NCBI GenBank assembly: GCA_049511115.1
Contig: JBEKYH010000202.1
Span: forward strand, 1-12,823
Reading direction: 5' to 3'
DNA length: 12,823 nt
Source of the DNA: JBEKYH01 sp049511115
GTDB taxonomy: Bacteria > Planctomycetota > Phycisphaerae > Tepidisphaerales > Tepidisphaeraceae
Numbering within the stretch: the stretch's first letter is position 1; each line of letters opens with the position of its first letter. A program made the translations under genes and the position numbers. A model generated the notes under the pieces. It did no database searches. It had not been told where the DNA came from and worked only from the letters and a program-made list of their open reading frames with translations. Positions 1 to 8,082 of this stretch are shown here, in pieces.

Positions 1-1476
1 GTCTCCGCCGGCGAAGACAAGACCGCGCGGCTCTGGCAGGTATCCAGCGGCTCGCAGGCCGCCGCGCCGTTGCAGCATTCGGGCGCGGTGCTGTGCGCCA
101 TCTTCAGCCCGGACGGTCAAAGCGTCGCCACCGCCGGCGCCGATGGCACGCTGCGGCAATGGGATTCCGCCACGGGCCGCCCACTTTCGCCGCCGCTTCG
201 GCACGGTGACACCGTTCCCGCCATAACCTTCAGCCCCGACGGCCTGCGGCTCCTCACCGCCTCCTGGGACGGCGCCGCGCGCCTGTGGAATCGGAGCACC
301 CTCCATGCCTATCCGCCGGCCCTGCGGCACGATGATTCTGTGGAAAATGCGGCGTTCAGCCCCGATGGAAAATCAGTCGCCACGGCAAGCTGGGACAAGA
401 CAGCTCGCGTCTGGGCCACGCCAACCGGCCAGGCCATCACGCCTCCGCTCCAGTACGCCGATCAGGTTCAATTCACCGCCTTCAGCCCCGACAATCGTCT
501 CGTCGTGGCCACCAGCTACTCCTGCCCCGCTCAATTGTGGGACGCCAAAACCGGCCGGGCCCTTCCCATCCGCCTCGATCAGAATCTCGTCCGCTGCGCC
601 GCGTTCAGCCCCGACGGGAAACGCATCGTCACGGCCGGCAACGATAAATCCGCCCGGCTCTGGGACGCGGCCACGGGCCAGTCGCTCGCGCCGCCCCTGC
701 GCCATGACGGCTCCATCGTCGCAGTTGCCTTCAGTCCCGATGGCAAATCGCTTGTCACCGCCAGCTCCGATAACACGGCGCGCCTGTGGGACACCGCGAC
801 CGGCCAACCGATCGCGCCGCCGCTGCAACACGCATTCTTCGTGGTCAGCGCCTCATTCAGCCCCGACGGACAATCGGTGGTGACGGCCAGCCAGGACAAG
901 ACGGCGATGATCTGGAGCGCCGCCACCGGCCGCGCCTTATGCCCCCCTTTGCAGCACGACGACGCTCTCACACAAGCCGTTTTCAGCCCCGACGGGCGCT
1001 TTGTTGTGACCGCCAGCCAGGATCAGACCGCCCGCCTGTGGGACGCCTCGACCGGCAAACCCGCCGGCCCCGCCATGCAGCACGACGACCCCGTCCTGGA
1101 TGTCAGGTTCAGCCCCGATGGCACGATTATCGCGACCGCGTGTGAGGACGCCACGGCGCGGCTCTGGGACGCCCGTACTGGCCAATCGCTGGCCCCGCCG
1201 CTGGAACACGCTCTTTCCGTGCGGCATCTGGCGTTTGGTCCCGATGGCAAGTGGCTTCTCACCGCCAGTTGGGACAAAACCGCCAAAGTATGGGACGTTT
1301 CGCCCATTGGATGGACGCCGCGGGAGGTGGAGATGTATGCGCACATCGAGTCTTCGTCCAGGCTCGATGCCAATGGAGATCTGCAGCCCATGGCGAGCAA
1401 TGAACTGGCCGATCTCCTTAAATCATTCAAAGCCGCGCGGGGAGAGGTGTACCAGCCTCACGCGAGCAAAGCCTAA
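1..1476 (+). CDS. WD40-repeat protein, C-terminal part (5' end outside window)
   Basis: The reading frame is open from the first base, and the residues before the first Met (position 70) already belong to a WD40 blade (GEDKTARLW), so that Met is internal and the gene begins left of the window. Ten full blades plus the tail of another are visible, each with a FSPDG-type turn and a closing D-x-(T/S)-A-R-L-W. Such blades form beta-propellers that act as protein-protein scaffolds. After the last blade (WDVSP, near 1300) a non-repeat tail of about 55 residues follows, starting GWTPREVEMYAHIESSSRLDA. Planctomycete WD40 proteins of this style usually follow a PknB-like Ser/Thr kinase domain; whether one is present upstream cannot be seen. 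The gene ends TAA then TGA, and its stop overlaps the stop of the opposing gene. WD40 identity is secure; the kinase fusion is inference. Confidence 0.93.
   Translation, partial: VSAGEDKTARLWQVSSGSQAAAPLQHSGAVLCAIFSPDGQSVATAGADGTLRQWDSATGRPLSPPLRHGDTVPAITFSPDGLRLLTASWDGAARLWNRSTLHAYPPALRHDDSVENAAFSPDGKSVATASWDKTARVWATPTGQAITPPLQYADQVQFTAFSPDNRLVVATSYSCPAQLWDAKTGRALPIRLDQNLVRCAAFSPDGKRIVTAGNDKSARLWDAATGQSLAPPLRHDGSIVAVAFSPDGKSLVTASSDNTARLWDTATGQPIAPPLQHAFFVVSASFSPDGQSVVTASQDKTAMIWSAATGRALCPPLQHDDALTQAVFSPDGRFVVTASQDQTARLWDASTGKPAGPAMQHDDPVLDVRFSPDGTIIATACEDATARLWDARTGQSLAPPLEHALSVRHLAFGPDGKWLLTASWDKTAKVWDVSPIGWTPREVEMYAHIESSSRLDANGDLQPMASNELADLLKSFKAARGEVYQPHASKA
103..1303 (+). repeat. Tandem 126-bp coding repeats (WD40 blades)
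   Basis: The element TTCAGCCC-GA-GG (FSPDG) recurs at 103, 229, 355, 481, 604, 730, 856, 982 and 1108, with a diverged copy at 1234 (FGPDG). Spacing is exactly 126 bp (42 codons) everywhere except 481 to 604, which is 123 bp. The unit starting at 481 is also the most diverged (SPDNR, SYSCPAQLW). The array is therefore a DNA-level tandem repeat as well as a protein repeat. Confidence 0.9.
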
Positions 1477-3512
1477 TGAGCCGCCGGCAATTGCCACGAC
1501 TCATCAAACACGCCTCCGTCGGCAACCTCAGTCGCGATCGGGGCTCCCTGGGTTGAGCCGCTCTGGATTGATCCGCTGGGGGGCGCGGTCAGCGTTAAAA
1601 CCGCATAGTCGCCATACCCGCCGCCGGAATTGAAATTCCCCGACACCAGCCCCGTGTTGATGACGACATATCGCCTGGGATTGAGTGGATTGGGATAAAT
1701 CAGCACTGGAATATGATCAGAAGCCGTGTAGGTCTTATCGCCGACCACGATCGCGTCCCGGGTCCATTTGATGGGAAGCTGATCCGCGATCTTCGCGATG
1801 ATGGAGTTGCTGGCGGGATCGCCAAAAAGAATAAGATTGTCATTTGCTATCTCATCCGCCGTCACCGCGCTATCCGGCGTGGTGCGCGTGTCGCCGAGAT
1901 AGTCACGCGTGAAACTCTTTGAGAACCGTTCCATCTCCTGGGCCGCCCGCTGGTCGGCCGCGGCGCTATATCCTTGCCCCGACGGCGCGACAGCGATGAA
2001 CGCGTCCATGAACGCGTCGTTCACCGGTCCCTGCAATCCATGCTGTTTACGCAACCCCGTCGGCGGCGCGCTGGCAACCTGCCAGTGGCCGCCGCTTTGA
2101 TCCAGCAGAATCGTCGCCGCCGGCGTGACCGTCAGCGCGTCGCCGTCAATGTTAATCGCCGTCGCCGCGTTCATATCGGAAAGCGCAAGCCATGAAACAT
2201 TGCTGGTCTTGATCGTATACGTTGATTTGGCGGAATCACGCTGCGCATCCACGCTGGCCCGGTCGAAATGGTGGACCATTCCTTCCACGCTGATCCAGAA
2301 GTCGCCGTTGTACCGAGTGGTATAGGTGATGAACCGGATATGGTCCGGCACCACGCGGCCGCGCTTGAAATTCGCGGCGTCAAAATCATCCACGAGCTTT
2401 TTGGTCGCGCCCGTCGCGTGCGAATGGCCCTGCCCGGGATTGGCCAGGAAGAGGGCGTTGATGTCCTGCCCCTTGCCGACGTAGGTGCTGATTTGATTAA
2501 CCGTAAAACCTTCACTGACCAACTGCTTGCGGATGTTGGTCGACGAAAGAAGCTGCGCGTCGTTCGCCCCCGCATATGCCACCAGCGGCACGTTGAACAC
2601 ATTCAGGGCATGATCGATCATGATGCCGTAGGTGGATTGCGCGGCCTTTTGCACGGGCGTCAAGCCGTCGAAATTCAGCCGATTTCCGATGACTCCCGCG
2701 TCCACCTCCAGCCCGCAGAACATGTCCGGATGATGCAGGCCGATCTGCCACGATCCGGCGCCGCCGAGAGAAAACCCCGCCAGCAGGATGCGGTCGGGAT
2801 CAATGTTGTATCGCTTGCGCACCGACGCAATCGCCTCGTAAATGTCGGTTTCGCCCGCCCAGCGGTATGAGTTATTGGCCCGCCCGTAGGCGTTGACGTG
2901 AATGTAATTCTCACCTCCGCCGCCCCCGCCGGGCCGATCATTCCCGCCCGCGTGGCCCATCCCCATGTCCGGATCATATTGCGTTCGCCCATGCAGATAG
3001 ACGTACAGCGGCATCGGCTTGGACCCGTCGTAAGAAGCGGGAATGCTCAGGTCGTAAGGCTGCGGCGTCCCGTCCACGGCCGACCGGAAGGCGCGTTTCA
3101 CCTGCCCGGTGATCTTCGGCCACTGGGCTGTGCCGTCCTTGATCTGTCCGGCGCGGCGCATTCCGTCGTCCAGCATCGTCATGCAGCGCCGCACGTACGA
3201 TTGATCGATGAAACTGCCGGGAACGATGAGAATATTGTGAACGATCCACGCGCACGCCTCGGCATCCACCACCAGGTCATCATCCGCGTTGGACGCCTTC
3301 AGAGCCGCGATCGCCGTATTGAGCTGGTCCAGCCGGGCCTTGATGGAGGCAATTTCTTCGGGAGTGGGGTTGTAGGCTTGCGTCGGAGCGCGCGGGGCCG
3401 CCATCGGTCCTCCACGCGGCGTCGGCGCGCTCAGTTGCGTTGTTTGTGACCACGCCGCCGATGTCACGCTGGCGACAAGCAAGGACGCCGCCGCAAATTG
3501 GCTCAATCTCAT
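1473..3512 (-). CDS. Secreted alpha/beta-hydrolase (esterase/peptidase-like), 679 aa
   Basis: The protein opens with a Sec-type signal peptide (MRLSQFAAASLLVASVTSAA, cleavage probably near residues 20-22), then a Pro/Ala-rich linker and a helical region (about 50-145). The hydrolase core has an oxyanion-type YLHG at 171-175, a nucleophile elbow GFSLGG with Ser248, a probable acid Asp318 (AGANDAQ) and a catalytic His at 363 or 365 (GQGHSH). A Gly-rich loop (195-200) precedes the elbow. The C-terminal 300 residues look like beta-rich accessory domains and are not recognised. The layout resembles secreted prolyl-oligopeptidase/feruloyl-esterase-like hydrolases; the substrate is unknown. It is the last gene of a minus-strand operon, 79 bp after the DUF1552 stop. 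A weak GGGG lies 7 bases before the ATG. The fold call is firm, the exact enzyme class is not. Confidence 0.88.
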   Translation of the reverse strand: MRLSQFAAASLLVASVTSAAWSQTTQLSAPTPRGGPMAAPRAPTQAYNPTPEEIASIKARLDQLNTAIAALKASNADDDLVVDAEACAWIVHNILIVPGSFIDQSYVRRCMTMLDDGMRRAGQIKDGTAQWPKITGQVKRAFRSAVDGTPQPYDLSIPASYDGSKPMPLYVYLHGRTQYDPDMGMGHAGGNDRPGGGGGGENYIHVNAYGRANNSYRWAGETDIYEAIASVRKRYNIDPDRILLAGFSLGGAGSWQIGLHHPDMFCGLEVDAGVIGNRLNFDGLTPVQKAAQSTYGIMIDHALNVFNVPLVAYAGANDAQLLSSTNIRKQLVSEGFTVNQISTYVGKGQDINALFLANPGQGHSHATGATKKLVDDFDAANFKRGRVVPDHIRFITYTTRYNGDFWISVEGMVHHFDRASVDAQRDSAKSTYTIKTSNVSWLALSDMNAATAINIDGDALTVTPAATILLDQSGGHWQVASAPPTGLRKQHGLQGPVNDAFMDAFIAVAPSGQGYSAAADQRAAQEMERFSKSFTRDYLGDTRTTPDSAVTADEIANDNLILFGDPASNSIIAKIADQLPIKWTRDAIVVGDKTYTASDHIPVLIYPNPLNPRRYVVINTGLVSGNFNSGGGYGDYAVLTLTAPPSGSIQSGSTQGAPIATEVADGGVFDESWQLPAAH

Positions 3513-3591
3513 GTGCGCACCCCAGCTATTGGCGCCGATACTGACTCAACGGCCCGATATGAAGGACATACTGCCGGCAAGCCGGACTTGT

Positions 3592-4977
3592 TTAGGTCAG
3601 CGACAGTTTGCCCGTGCTGTCGCCAAGCGAGGCCCGCGGCGCGCCGGCATGTTCGAGCATCGACAACCACAGGTTGTTGATGGGCGTATTGTCCGCGACC
3701 TGAATGTGCCGCCCGGTCCGCACCGTGCCGCCACCCTTGCCGAACAACAGCAACGGCAGGTTGTCATGGTTGTGCCTCTGGCCGTCGCTGTTCCCGCTGC
3801 CGTAGGCAATGAGCGAGTTGTCCAGAATTGATCCGTTGCCTTCCTTGATGTTGTCAAGCTTTTGCATCAGATAGGCGACGTGCTTCATATGATAAAGGTT
3901 GATCTTTGCCAGCAGCGCGATCTTGGCGGGATCACCCATGTGGTGCGACGTTCCATGATGCGGCACCGGCGCGTCCGCCCAGGGATAAACCTGATTCGAC
4001 TCCTCGTCGGCGAATGGAAGCGTCAGCACCCGGGTCAGGTCCGTCTGGAAGGCCAGGATCATCATGTCGATCATCAGCGGAAGGTGCGTGTCGTAATAGC
4101 TGCTCGACGTGGAAACGCCGACCTTCTTGGTCGCGGCATGGAGGTCAAACGCCTCGGGGCGCTTGGCGTCGGGCGGCGGCTTCACTTCCGGCTCGGTGGC
4201 GGCCTTGGTCAGGCGGACTTCGATCTCGCGGACGGAAGTAAGATACTCATCGATTTTTCGCCGATCAGTTGAACTGACTTTCCCTTGAAGCGTCTTTGCG
4301 TCGGACATTGCAAAATCCAGAACGCTCTTTTTCCTTTCCTGGCGGCGGGCTTTGGCTTCGGCGGATTCGTTCGGGTCGCCATTGGAGAACATGCGGTCAA
4401 ACACCGATTGCGGAAGGCAGTCCTTCACCATCGGCGTCGTGTCGTTTCGCCAGGAAAGATTATGCAGGTAGGCGCAACTATATCCGCTGTCGCAACGGCC
4501 GGCTTGGGTCCCTTCCTCGATTCCCAGTTCCAGGGATGGGAAGCGAGTCATCACGCCGATCTTGTCGGCGGCCGCTTGGTCGGCGGATATTCCCAGATGA
4601 ATATTGGCCCCTTCGCTCTTGCGCGGCTGCACGCCCGTCAGGTAGGCGCACATGGCCCGGGCGTGATCACCCGGGCCGTCGCCGTTGGGATTGGCCTTTG
4701 TGCACGCCAATCCGCTGATGACCATGAATTTATCCTTGATCGCCGCCAGTGGCTGAAGCGTGGGAGTCAGTTCGTACGCCGCGCCGGTTGTCGCCGGCTT
4801 CCAGCTCGACATATCCACCCCGTTGGGCACATACAGCCAGGCCAGCCGCTTGGGTCCGGGAGCCACTGGGGCGACGGTCGCACCGAAGCCTGACTTGGGC
4901 AACATCGCTTCCAATGCCGGAAGCGCAATGGCCGTACCAATACCCCTTAACACCGTTCGACGGGAAATCGGATTCAT
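3592..4977 (-). CDS. DUF1552 family protein, Tat-exported, 461 aa
   Basis: The N-terminus carries a twin-arginine signal (SRRTVLRG with Arg6-Arg7, then a hydrophobic stretch to about residue 33), so export in folded form is expected. The mature part has the hallmarks of DUF1552: the opening KRLAWLYVPNGVDMSSW, HARAMCAYLTG, SLELGIEEG, a charged middle around SVREIEVRL, TRVLTLPFADEESN, the PHHGTSHH stretch, SLIAYGSGNSDGQRHNHDNLP and the closing SLGDSTGKLSL. The His/Asp-rich motifs suggest metal binding, but the biochemical role of the family is unknown. In planctomycetes, verrucomicrobia, acidobacteria and myxobacteria it typically sits beside a DUF1592-type protein, as here. The start is secure: ATG overlaps the upstream stop as ATGA, and AGAGG lies 6 bases before it. 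Length is ordinary for the family. Confidence 0.95.
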   Translation of the reverse strand: MNPISRRTVLRGIGTAIALPALEAMLPKSGFGATVAPVAPGPKRLAWLYVPNGVDMSSWKPATTGAAYELTPTLQPLAAIKDKFMVISGLACTKANPNGDGPGDHARAMCAYLTGVQPRKSEGANIHLGISADQAAADKIGVMTRFPSLELGIEEGTQAGRCDSGYSCAYLHNLSWRNDTTPMVKDCLPQSVFDRMFSNGDPNESAEAKARRQERKKSVLDFAMSDAKTLQGKVSSTDRRKIDEYLTSVREIEVRLTKAATEPEVKPPPDAKRPEAFDLHAATKKVGVSTSSSYYDTHLPLMIDMMILAFQTDLTRVLTLPFADEESNQVYPWADAPVPHHGTSHHMGDPAKIALLAKINLYHMKHVAYLMQKLDNIKEGNGSILDNSLIAYGSGNSDGQRHNHDNLPLLLFGKGGGTVRTGRHIQVADNTPINNLWLSMLEHAGAPRASLGDSTGKLSLT

Positions 4978-7730
4978 TCTTCACCTCTTTGGGCGCCACG
5001 TTTTTGGAACGCATCACTCTCCACAATCTGATTCACCAGAGCGGAGAACTTATAACCTTTCGCGGCAAGTCCGGCGGTAATCTTATTTTCCAGGGGCCTG
5101 TCATACACTTCGGTGCCTCGGCCCAGGGCGTAGGTCAGCATCCGGTCCGTCAGGCACCGGCAGAACTCATCTTTCCGATCCATCAGGATTTCCTTCAGAC
5201 CGGGGGCGCCGTTGAAGCTTGATCCGTCCGGAAGCGTGCCCGAAGCGTCGATCACCACATTATTGATATCGCGGTCGCGCCATGCGCCGATGGCGTCATA
5301 ATTCTCAAGGCCAAAGCCGATTGGGTCCATCTGGGCATGGCAGGTCACGCAGTTCGGATTAGTCCGATGCTGTTCCATTCTCTGCCGCATCGTCCCGGAC
5401 ATCTCGGCCTGCGCGGTTTCGGCGAGTTTGGGCACATCCGGCGGCGGCGGCGGCGGGGCCGCGTCGAGCAAGTTCTCCAGAACCCACTTGCCGCGGATGA
5501 CCGGCGACGTCCGGTTGGGATACGACGTCAGTGTCAGGATGCTTGCCTGGGTGAGCAACCCACCACGCTGATTGCCGGTCAGTTGCACCCGGCGGAAATA
5601 ATCGCCGGTGATATCGGTTCGACCGTAATGCTTGGCCAGCCGCTCGTTCATGAACGTGTAATCGGAATCAATGAATTCCAGCACGCTTCGGTCTTGCGTC
5701 ATGATGTTGGAGAAGTAGAGCTGCGTCTCCTTGATCATCGCCGCCCGCAGGTCTTCATCGAAGTTGGGATAGCGGATGGGGTCGGGGTTGACATTATCCA
5801 TCTGCCGCAGTTGCAGCCACTGCCCCGCGAAATTCTGCACCATTGCAAAACTCTTGGGGTCCGCCATCATCCGCCGCACTTCGCTCTCCAGATTAGCGCG
5901 GAGTTTCCCTTGGGCGGCGAGGTTAAACAGCTCATCATCAGGCATCGAACTCCACAGGAAATACGACAGACGCGACGCCAATTCGTACTCATCCAGTGTT
6001 CGCACGCTGTCAGCATCACCTGTCGCCGGGTCCTTTTCGTACCGGTATAGAAAATAGGGCGAGACCAACACAGCCTGGAGCGTGGTGTCAATGCTCGAAT
6101 CGAACGTATCGCCCGCCGCATCCTGCTTCGACCAGAGCCCCATCAACTGCGTAACTTCATCATCGCTCACCGGGCGGCGAAACGCCTTGGACGCAAAGTT
6201 GCGGATGATCTTCTCCGCCGCCTCCGCCTTGGTTACGGTAGCCGATGGATAAGCGACCATCACACGCCGGTAGCTCTCAGGCATGCGGTCGGGGGTAATG
6301 TCAACCGGCCCCTCGACTTCGACGAACACAACCCCCAGCGTCGCCTTGCCCGTCAAGGAACCACCGCCGCCGCGCCCGCCGCGAGCGCCAGCGCGCCCGC
6401 CTGCGCGGCCACCTGCGCGGCCACCCGCGCGGCCTCGGCCGGCTCCTCGCCCGCGTGCCGTCGGGTTCGTCGTCGGCAGCGTGGAAGGACGAACCAACGG
6501 ACCCGCGCCCACCGCATTTACACCCGGCGGATTCGCAGGCTGCCCCGCGAAGGCGACAGCGCCAGGCGCGATATCACCCGTATTGGGTGTTCCAGCCGCC
6601 GCCGCCTCTGGGGCCGGCGCGGGCCGAGGGGGCCGCGCCGCGGCTATCGCCGGATCATCGTCCGCATTGTCCACCAACGTCACCACAGCCGGCTTCGCCG
6701 AGGGCTGGGTTGCCGCTTTGGCAAGTGCGGCGTCATATTCCTGCTTTGTCCCGCCGTTCAGGAATGCCAGCGTTACCCGATGCTTGCCCGCTGGAATAAG
6801 CAGATTCTCCGTGCCGTAGACTTCCGTGTTGTTGATGTCCGAGGTGATTGCGACCGGCCGCCCCACGTTCTTTCCATCGATCTCAAACTGCACCATCGGT
6901 CGTTGTGCCCCGTACGCCCTCAAATGCAACGCATAGTGCCCGTCGGCGGGAAAGTCATAGTCGGCGTAGATCTCGCCGCTGTATTGAAATACCCGGCCGT
7001 TGGGCATGGTCCGGCCAAAAGGCCCGCCGCCTCCGGTGGTAGCCTTGGGATCGGACTTGGGGATCGTCCCCTCCATCGTCGCCGCTTCCCATTGCATGAC
7101 GGGCGCGGGAACGACCGGGTCGGCAAAGATGGCTTTGTCCATGATCAGCCCGGCCGCATTGACGTACTTCTCCATCAACATCGGTGCGATGGACAGCACA
7201 TCCCCGTTGTTGTCAAAGCCATAACCCCCATCGTCCACTGGAAATGCGTCGGCCGGCGTAATATCCAGCGCCAGCAGGTCGCGAATCGTATTATTGTATT
7301 CCGCGCGGTTCAGGCGATGGATCGTCACCCGTCCCGGGTAGGGATGAGCCGGATCGTAATGGTAAAGCTCGCGCTCGATCCAGTCGGTGATGGTCGTGCG
7401 CTCTGCCTGGGATGGCTTGTGCTTGGCTTCCGCCATCGGCATGGCGCCCGAACGGACATCTTTCAACACTTCTTCCCATTGATCGCGATGCTTCTCAACA
7501 TCCTGGACCGACTTGAAGGAATCCAGCGCCAAGTCTCCGCGATGGTTGCCATTGCCATGGCACTCGTAACAGTTCTGTTGCAAAAGGGGGATAATGGTCT
7601 TCTGGAAAACGACTTCCGTGCTGGGGACCGTCACATCAGCGCCGCCAGCCGCGGGGCGAGTAACAAGAAGTGTCAGGGAAGCCGTTGCCGCCGCCAGCAC
7701 CAACACTACGAAAGCACGATGGTGCTTCAT
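4974..7730 (-). CDS. DUF1587/1592/1595/1588/1585 multidomain protein with two CxxCH haem motifs, about 918 aa
   Basis: The frame extends upstream to a Met at 7793, but the ATG at 7730 is chosen because GGAG lies 6 bases before it and it starts directly at a signal peptide (MKHHRAFVVLVLAAATASL). In the 918-residue numbering: a cytochrome-c-like segment with CYECH (Cys54, Cys57, His58); DUF1587 (RLNRAEYNNTIRDLL, about 139; VDDGGYGFDN, about 165); a beta-rich carbohydrate-binding-like region with DGHYALHLRAYG (about 263-275); a low-complexity linker (about 330-460) ending at LGVVFVEVEGPV; DUF1595 (FASKAFRRPVSDDE, about 512); DUF1592 (ASRLSYFLWSSMPDDEL, about 585-600); DUF1588 (GGLLTQASILTLTSYPNRTS, about 723), which includes a second haem motif CVTCH (Cys794, Cys797, His798); and DUF1585 at the end. 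This is a periplasmic or surface protein, possibly redox-active; the family's reaction is not established. It is first in a three-gene operon. Confidence 0.93.
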   Translation of the reverse strand: MKHHRAFVVLVLAAATASLTLLVTRPAAGGADVTVPSTEVVFQKTIIPLLQQNCYECHGNGNHRGDLALDSFKSVQDVEKHRDQWEEVLKDVRSGAMPMAEAKHKPSQAERTTITDWIERELYHYDPAHPYPGRVTIHRLNRAEYNNTIRDLLALDITPADAFPVDDGGYGFDNNGDVLSIAPMLMEKYVNAAGLIMDKAIFADPVVPAPVMQWEAATMEGTIPKSDPKATTGGGGPFGRTMPNGRVFQYSGEIYADYDFPADGHYALHLRAYGAQRPMVQFEIDGKNVGRPVAITSDINNTEVYGTENLLIPAGKHRVTLAFLNGGTKQEYDAALAKAATQPSAKPAVVTLVDNADDDPAIAAARPPRPAPAPEAAAAGTPNTGDIAPGAVAFAGQPANPPGVNAVGAGPLVRPSTLPTTNPTARGRGAGRGRAGGRAGGRAGGRAGARGGRGGGGSLTGKATLGVVFVEVEGPVDITPDRMPESYRRVMVAYPSATVTKAEAAEKIIRNFASKAFRRPVSDDEVTQLMGLWSKQDAAGDTFDSSIDTTLQAVLVSPYFLYRYEKDPATGDADSVRTLDEYELASRLSYFLWSSMPDDELFNLAAQGKLRANLESEVRRMMADPKSFAMVQNFAGQWLQLRQMDNVNPDPIRYPNFDEDLRAAMIKETQLYFSNIMTQDRSVLEFIDSDYTFMNERLAKHYGRTDITGDYFRRVQLTGNQRGGLLTQASILTLTSYPNRTSPVIRGKWVLENLLDAAPPPPPPDVPKLAETAQAEMSGTMRQRMEQHRTNPNCVTCHAQMDPIGFGLENYDAIGAWRDRDINNVVIDASGTLPDGSSFNGAPGLKEILMDRKDEFCRCLTDRMLTYALGRGTEVYDRPLENKITAGLAAKGYKFSALVNQIVESDAFQKRGAQRGEE
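6389..6436 (-). repeat. 12-bp coding microrepeat encoding GRAG/GRAA-like units
   Basis: Two perfect 12-bp units (CTGCGCGGCCAC, 6401-6412 and 6413-6424 on the plus strand) are flanked by degenerate copies on both sides. On the coding strand they encode the run GGRAGGRAGGRAG. The array sits in a longer Ala/Pro/Gly/Arg-rich linker (about 6340-6720) that interrupts the beta-rich domain of the DUF1592-type protein. Arrays like this change copy number by slippage. Confidence 0.75.
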
Positions 7731-7736
7731 TCGCAA

Positions 7737-7740
7737 CTCC
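7737..7740 (-). promoter_or_regulatory. Ribosome binding site GGAG deciding the start at 7730
   Basis: On the minus strand GGAG is followed by six bases (TTGCGA) and then ATG. The two upstream in-frame Met codons (starts at 7793 and 7742) have no comparably placed site and would put a charged Arg-rich stretch in front of the signal peptide. Confidence 0.65.
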
Positions 7741-8065
7741 ATTGGCCTGCTGTCCTCTCCCGGCCGCCTTGCAATGCGCCCACAGTGACGCATGGCTGAT
7801 ATGACGCGTGGCCGTCCCCCCTTGTACCGCTGTCGCGTGATTGTTTAGGTTGTCATTTTGTGCCTTTAGTGGTCAGTTTTTGACATTGGTCGTCAGGCGG
7901 TACATTTGAATATTGTTCAGCAGATAATTTCCGCCCTTGCAATTCTGTCAGACTTGTCAGAGAAGCGGTGGAAGCCCGCAGAAAATCTGCTAAAATCTGT
8001 AACCCCTGCAACGCTCAGGGAATTGCCAGTCTGGCTCATAAATCCTGATCGCGTCAGACCTTTGA

Positions 8066-8082
8066 GCGGATTCTCAATCCGC
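8066..8082 (+). repeat. Hairpin GCGGA-7-TCCGC
   Basis: A perfect 5-bp stem with the seven-base loop TTCTCAA lies just upstream of the tRNA fragment. Its size mimics an anticodon arm, but the spacing to the T stem (29 bases) and the absence of a matching acceptor and D arm argue against it being part of the same tRNA. Confidence 0.5.

Noticed and set aside
305..1430. Several long frames in other phases and on the minus strand across the WD40 array
   Set aside because: They arise because the 126-bp repeat keeps alternative frames open; products are compositionally odd and repetitive.
3573..3586. CCGGC-AA-GCCGG palindrome as terminator between the DUF1552 and hydrolase genes
   Set aside because: The usable stem is only 4 bp with a tetraloop and no U-run follows on the minus strand; co-transcription remains more likely.
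6780..7799. Long plus-strand frame (339 codons) opposite the DUF1592 gene, and another at 6283-6819
   Set aside because: They mirror the codon bias of the real minus-strand gene, lack domains, and the second is merely the complement of the low-complexity linker.
8028..8046. CTGGCTCATAAATCC as a tRNA-Met anticodon-arm remnant
   Set aside because: Only the loop resembles tRNA-Met; the stem does not pair and no T arm follows at the right distance.
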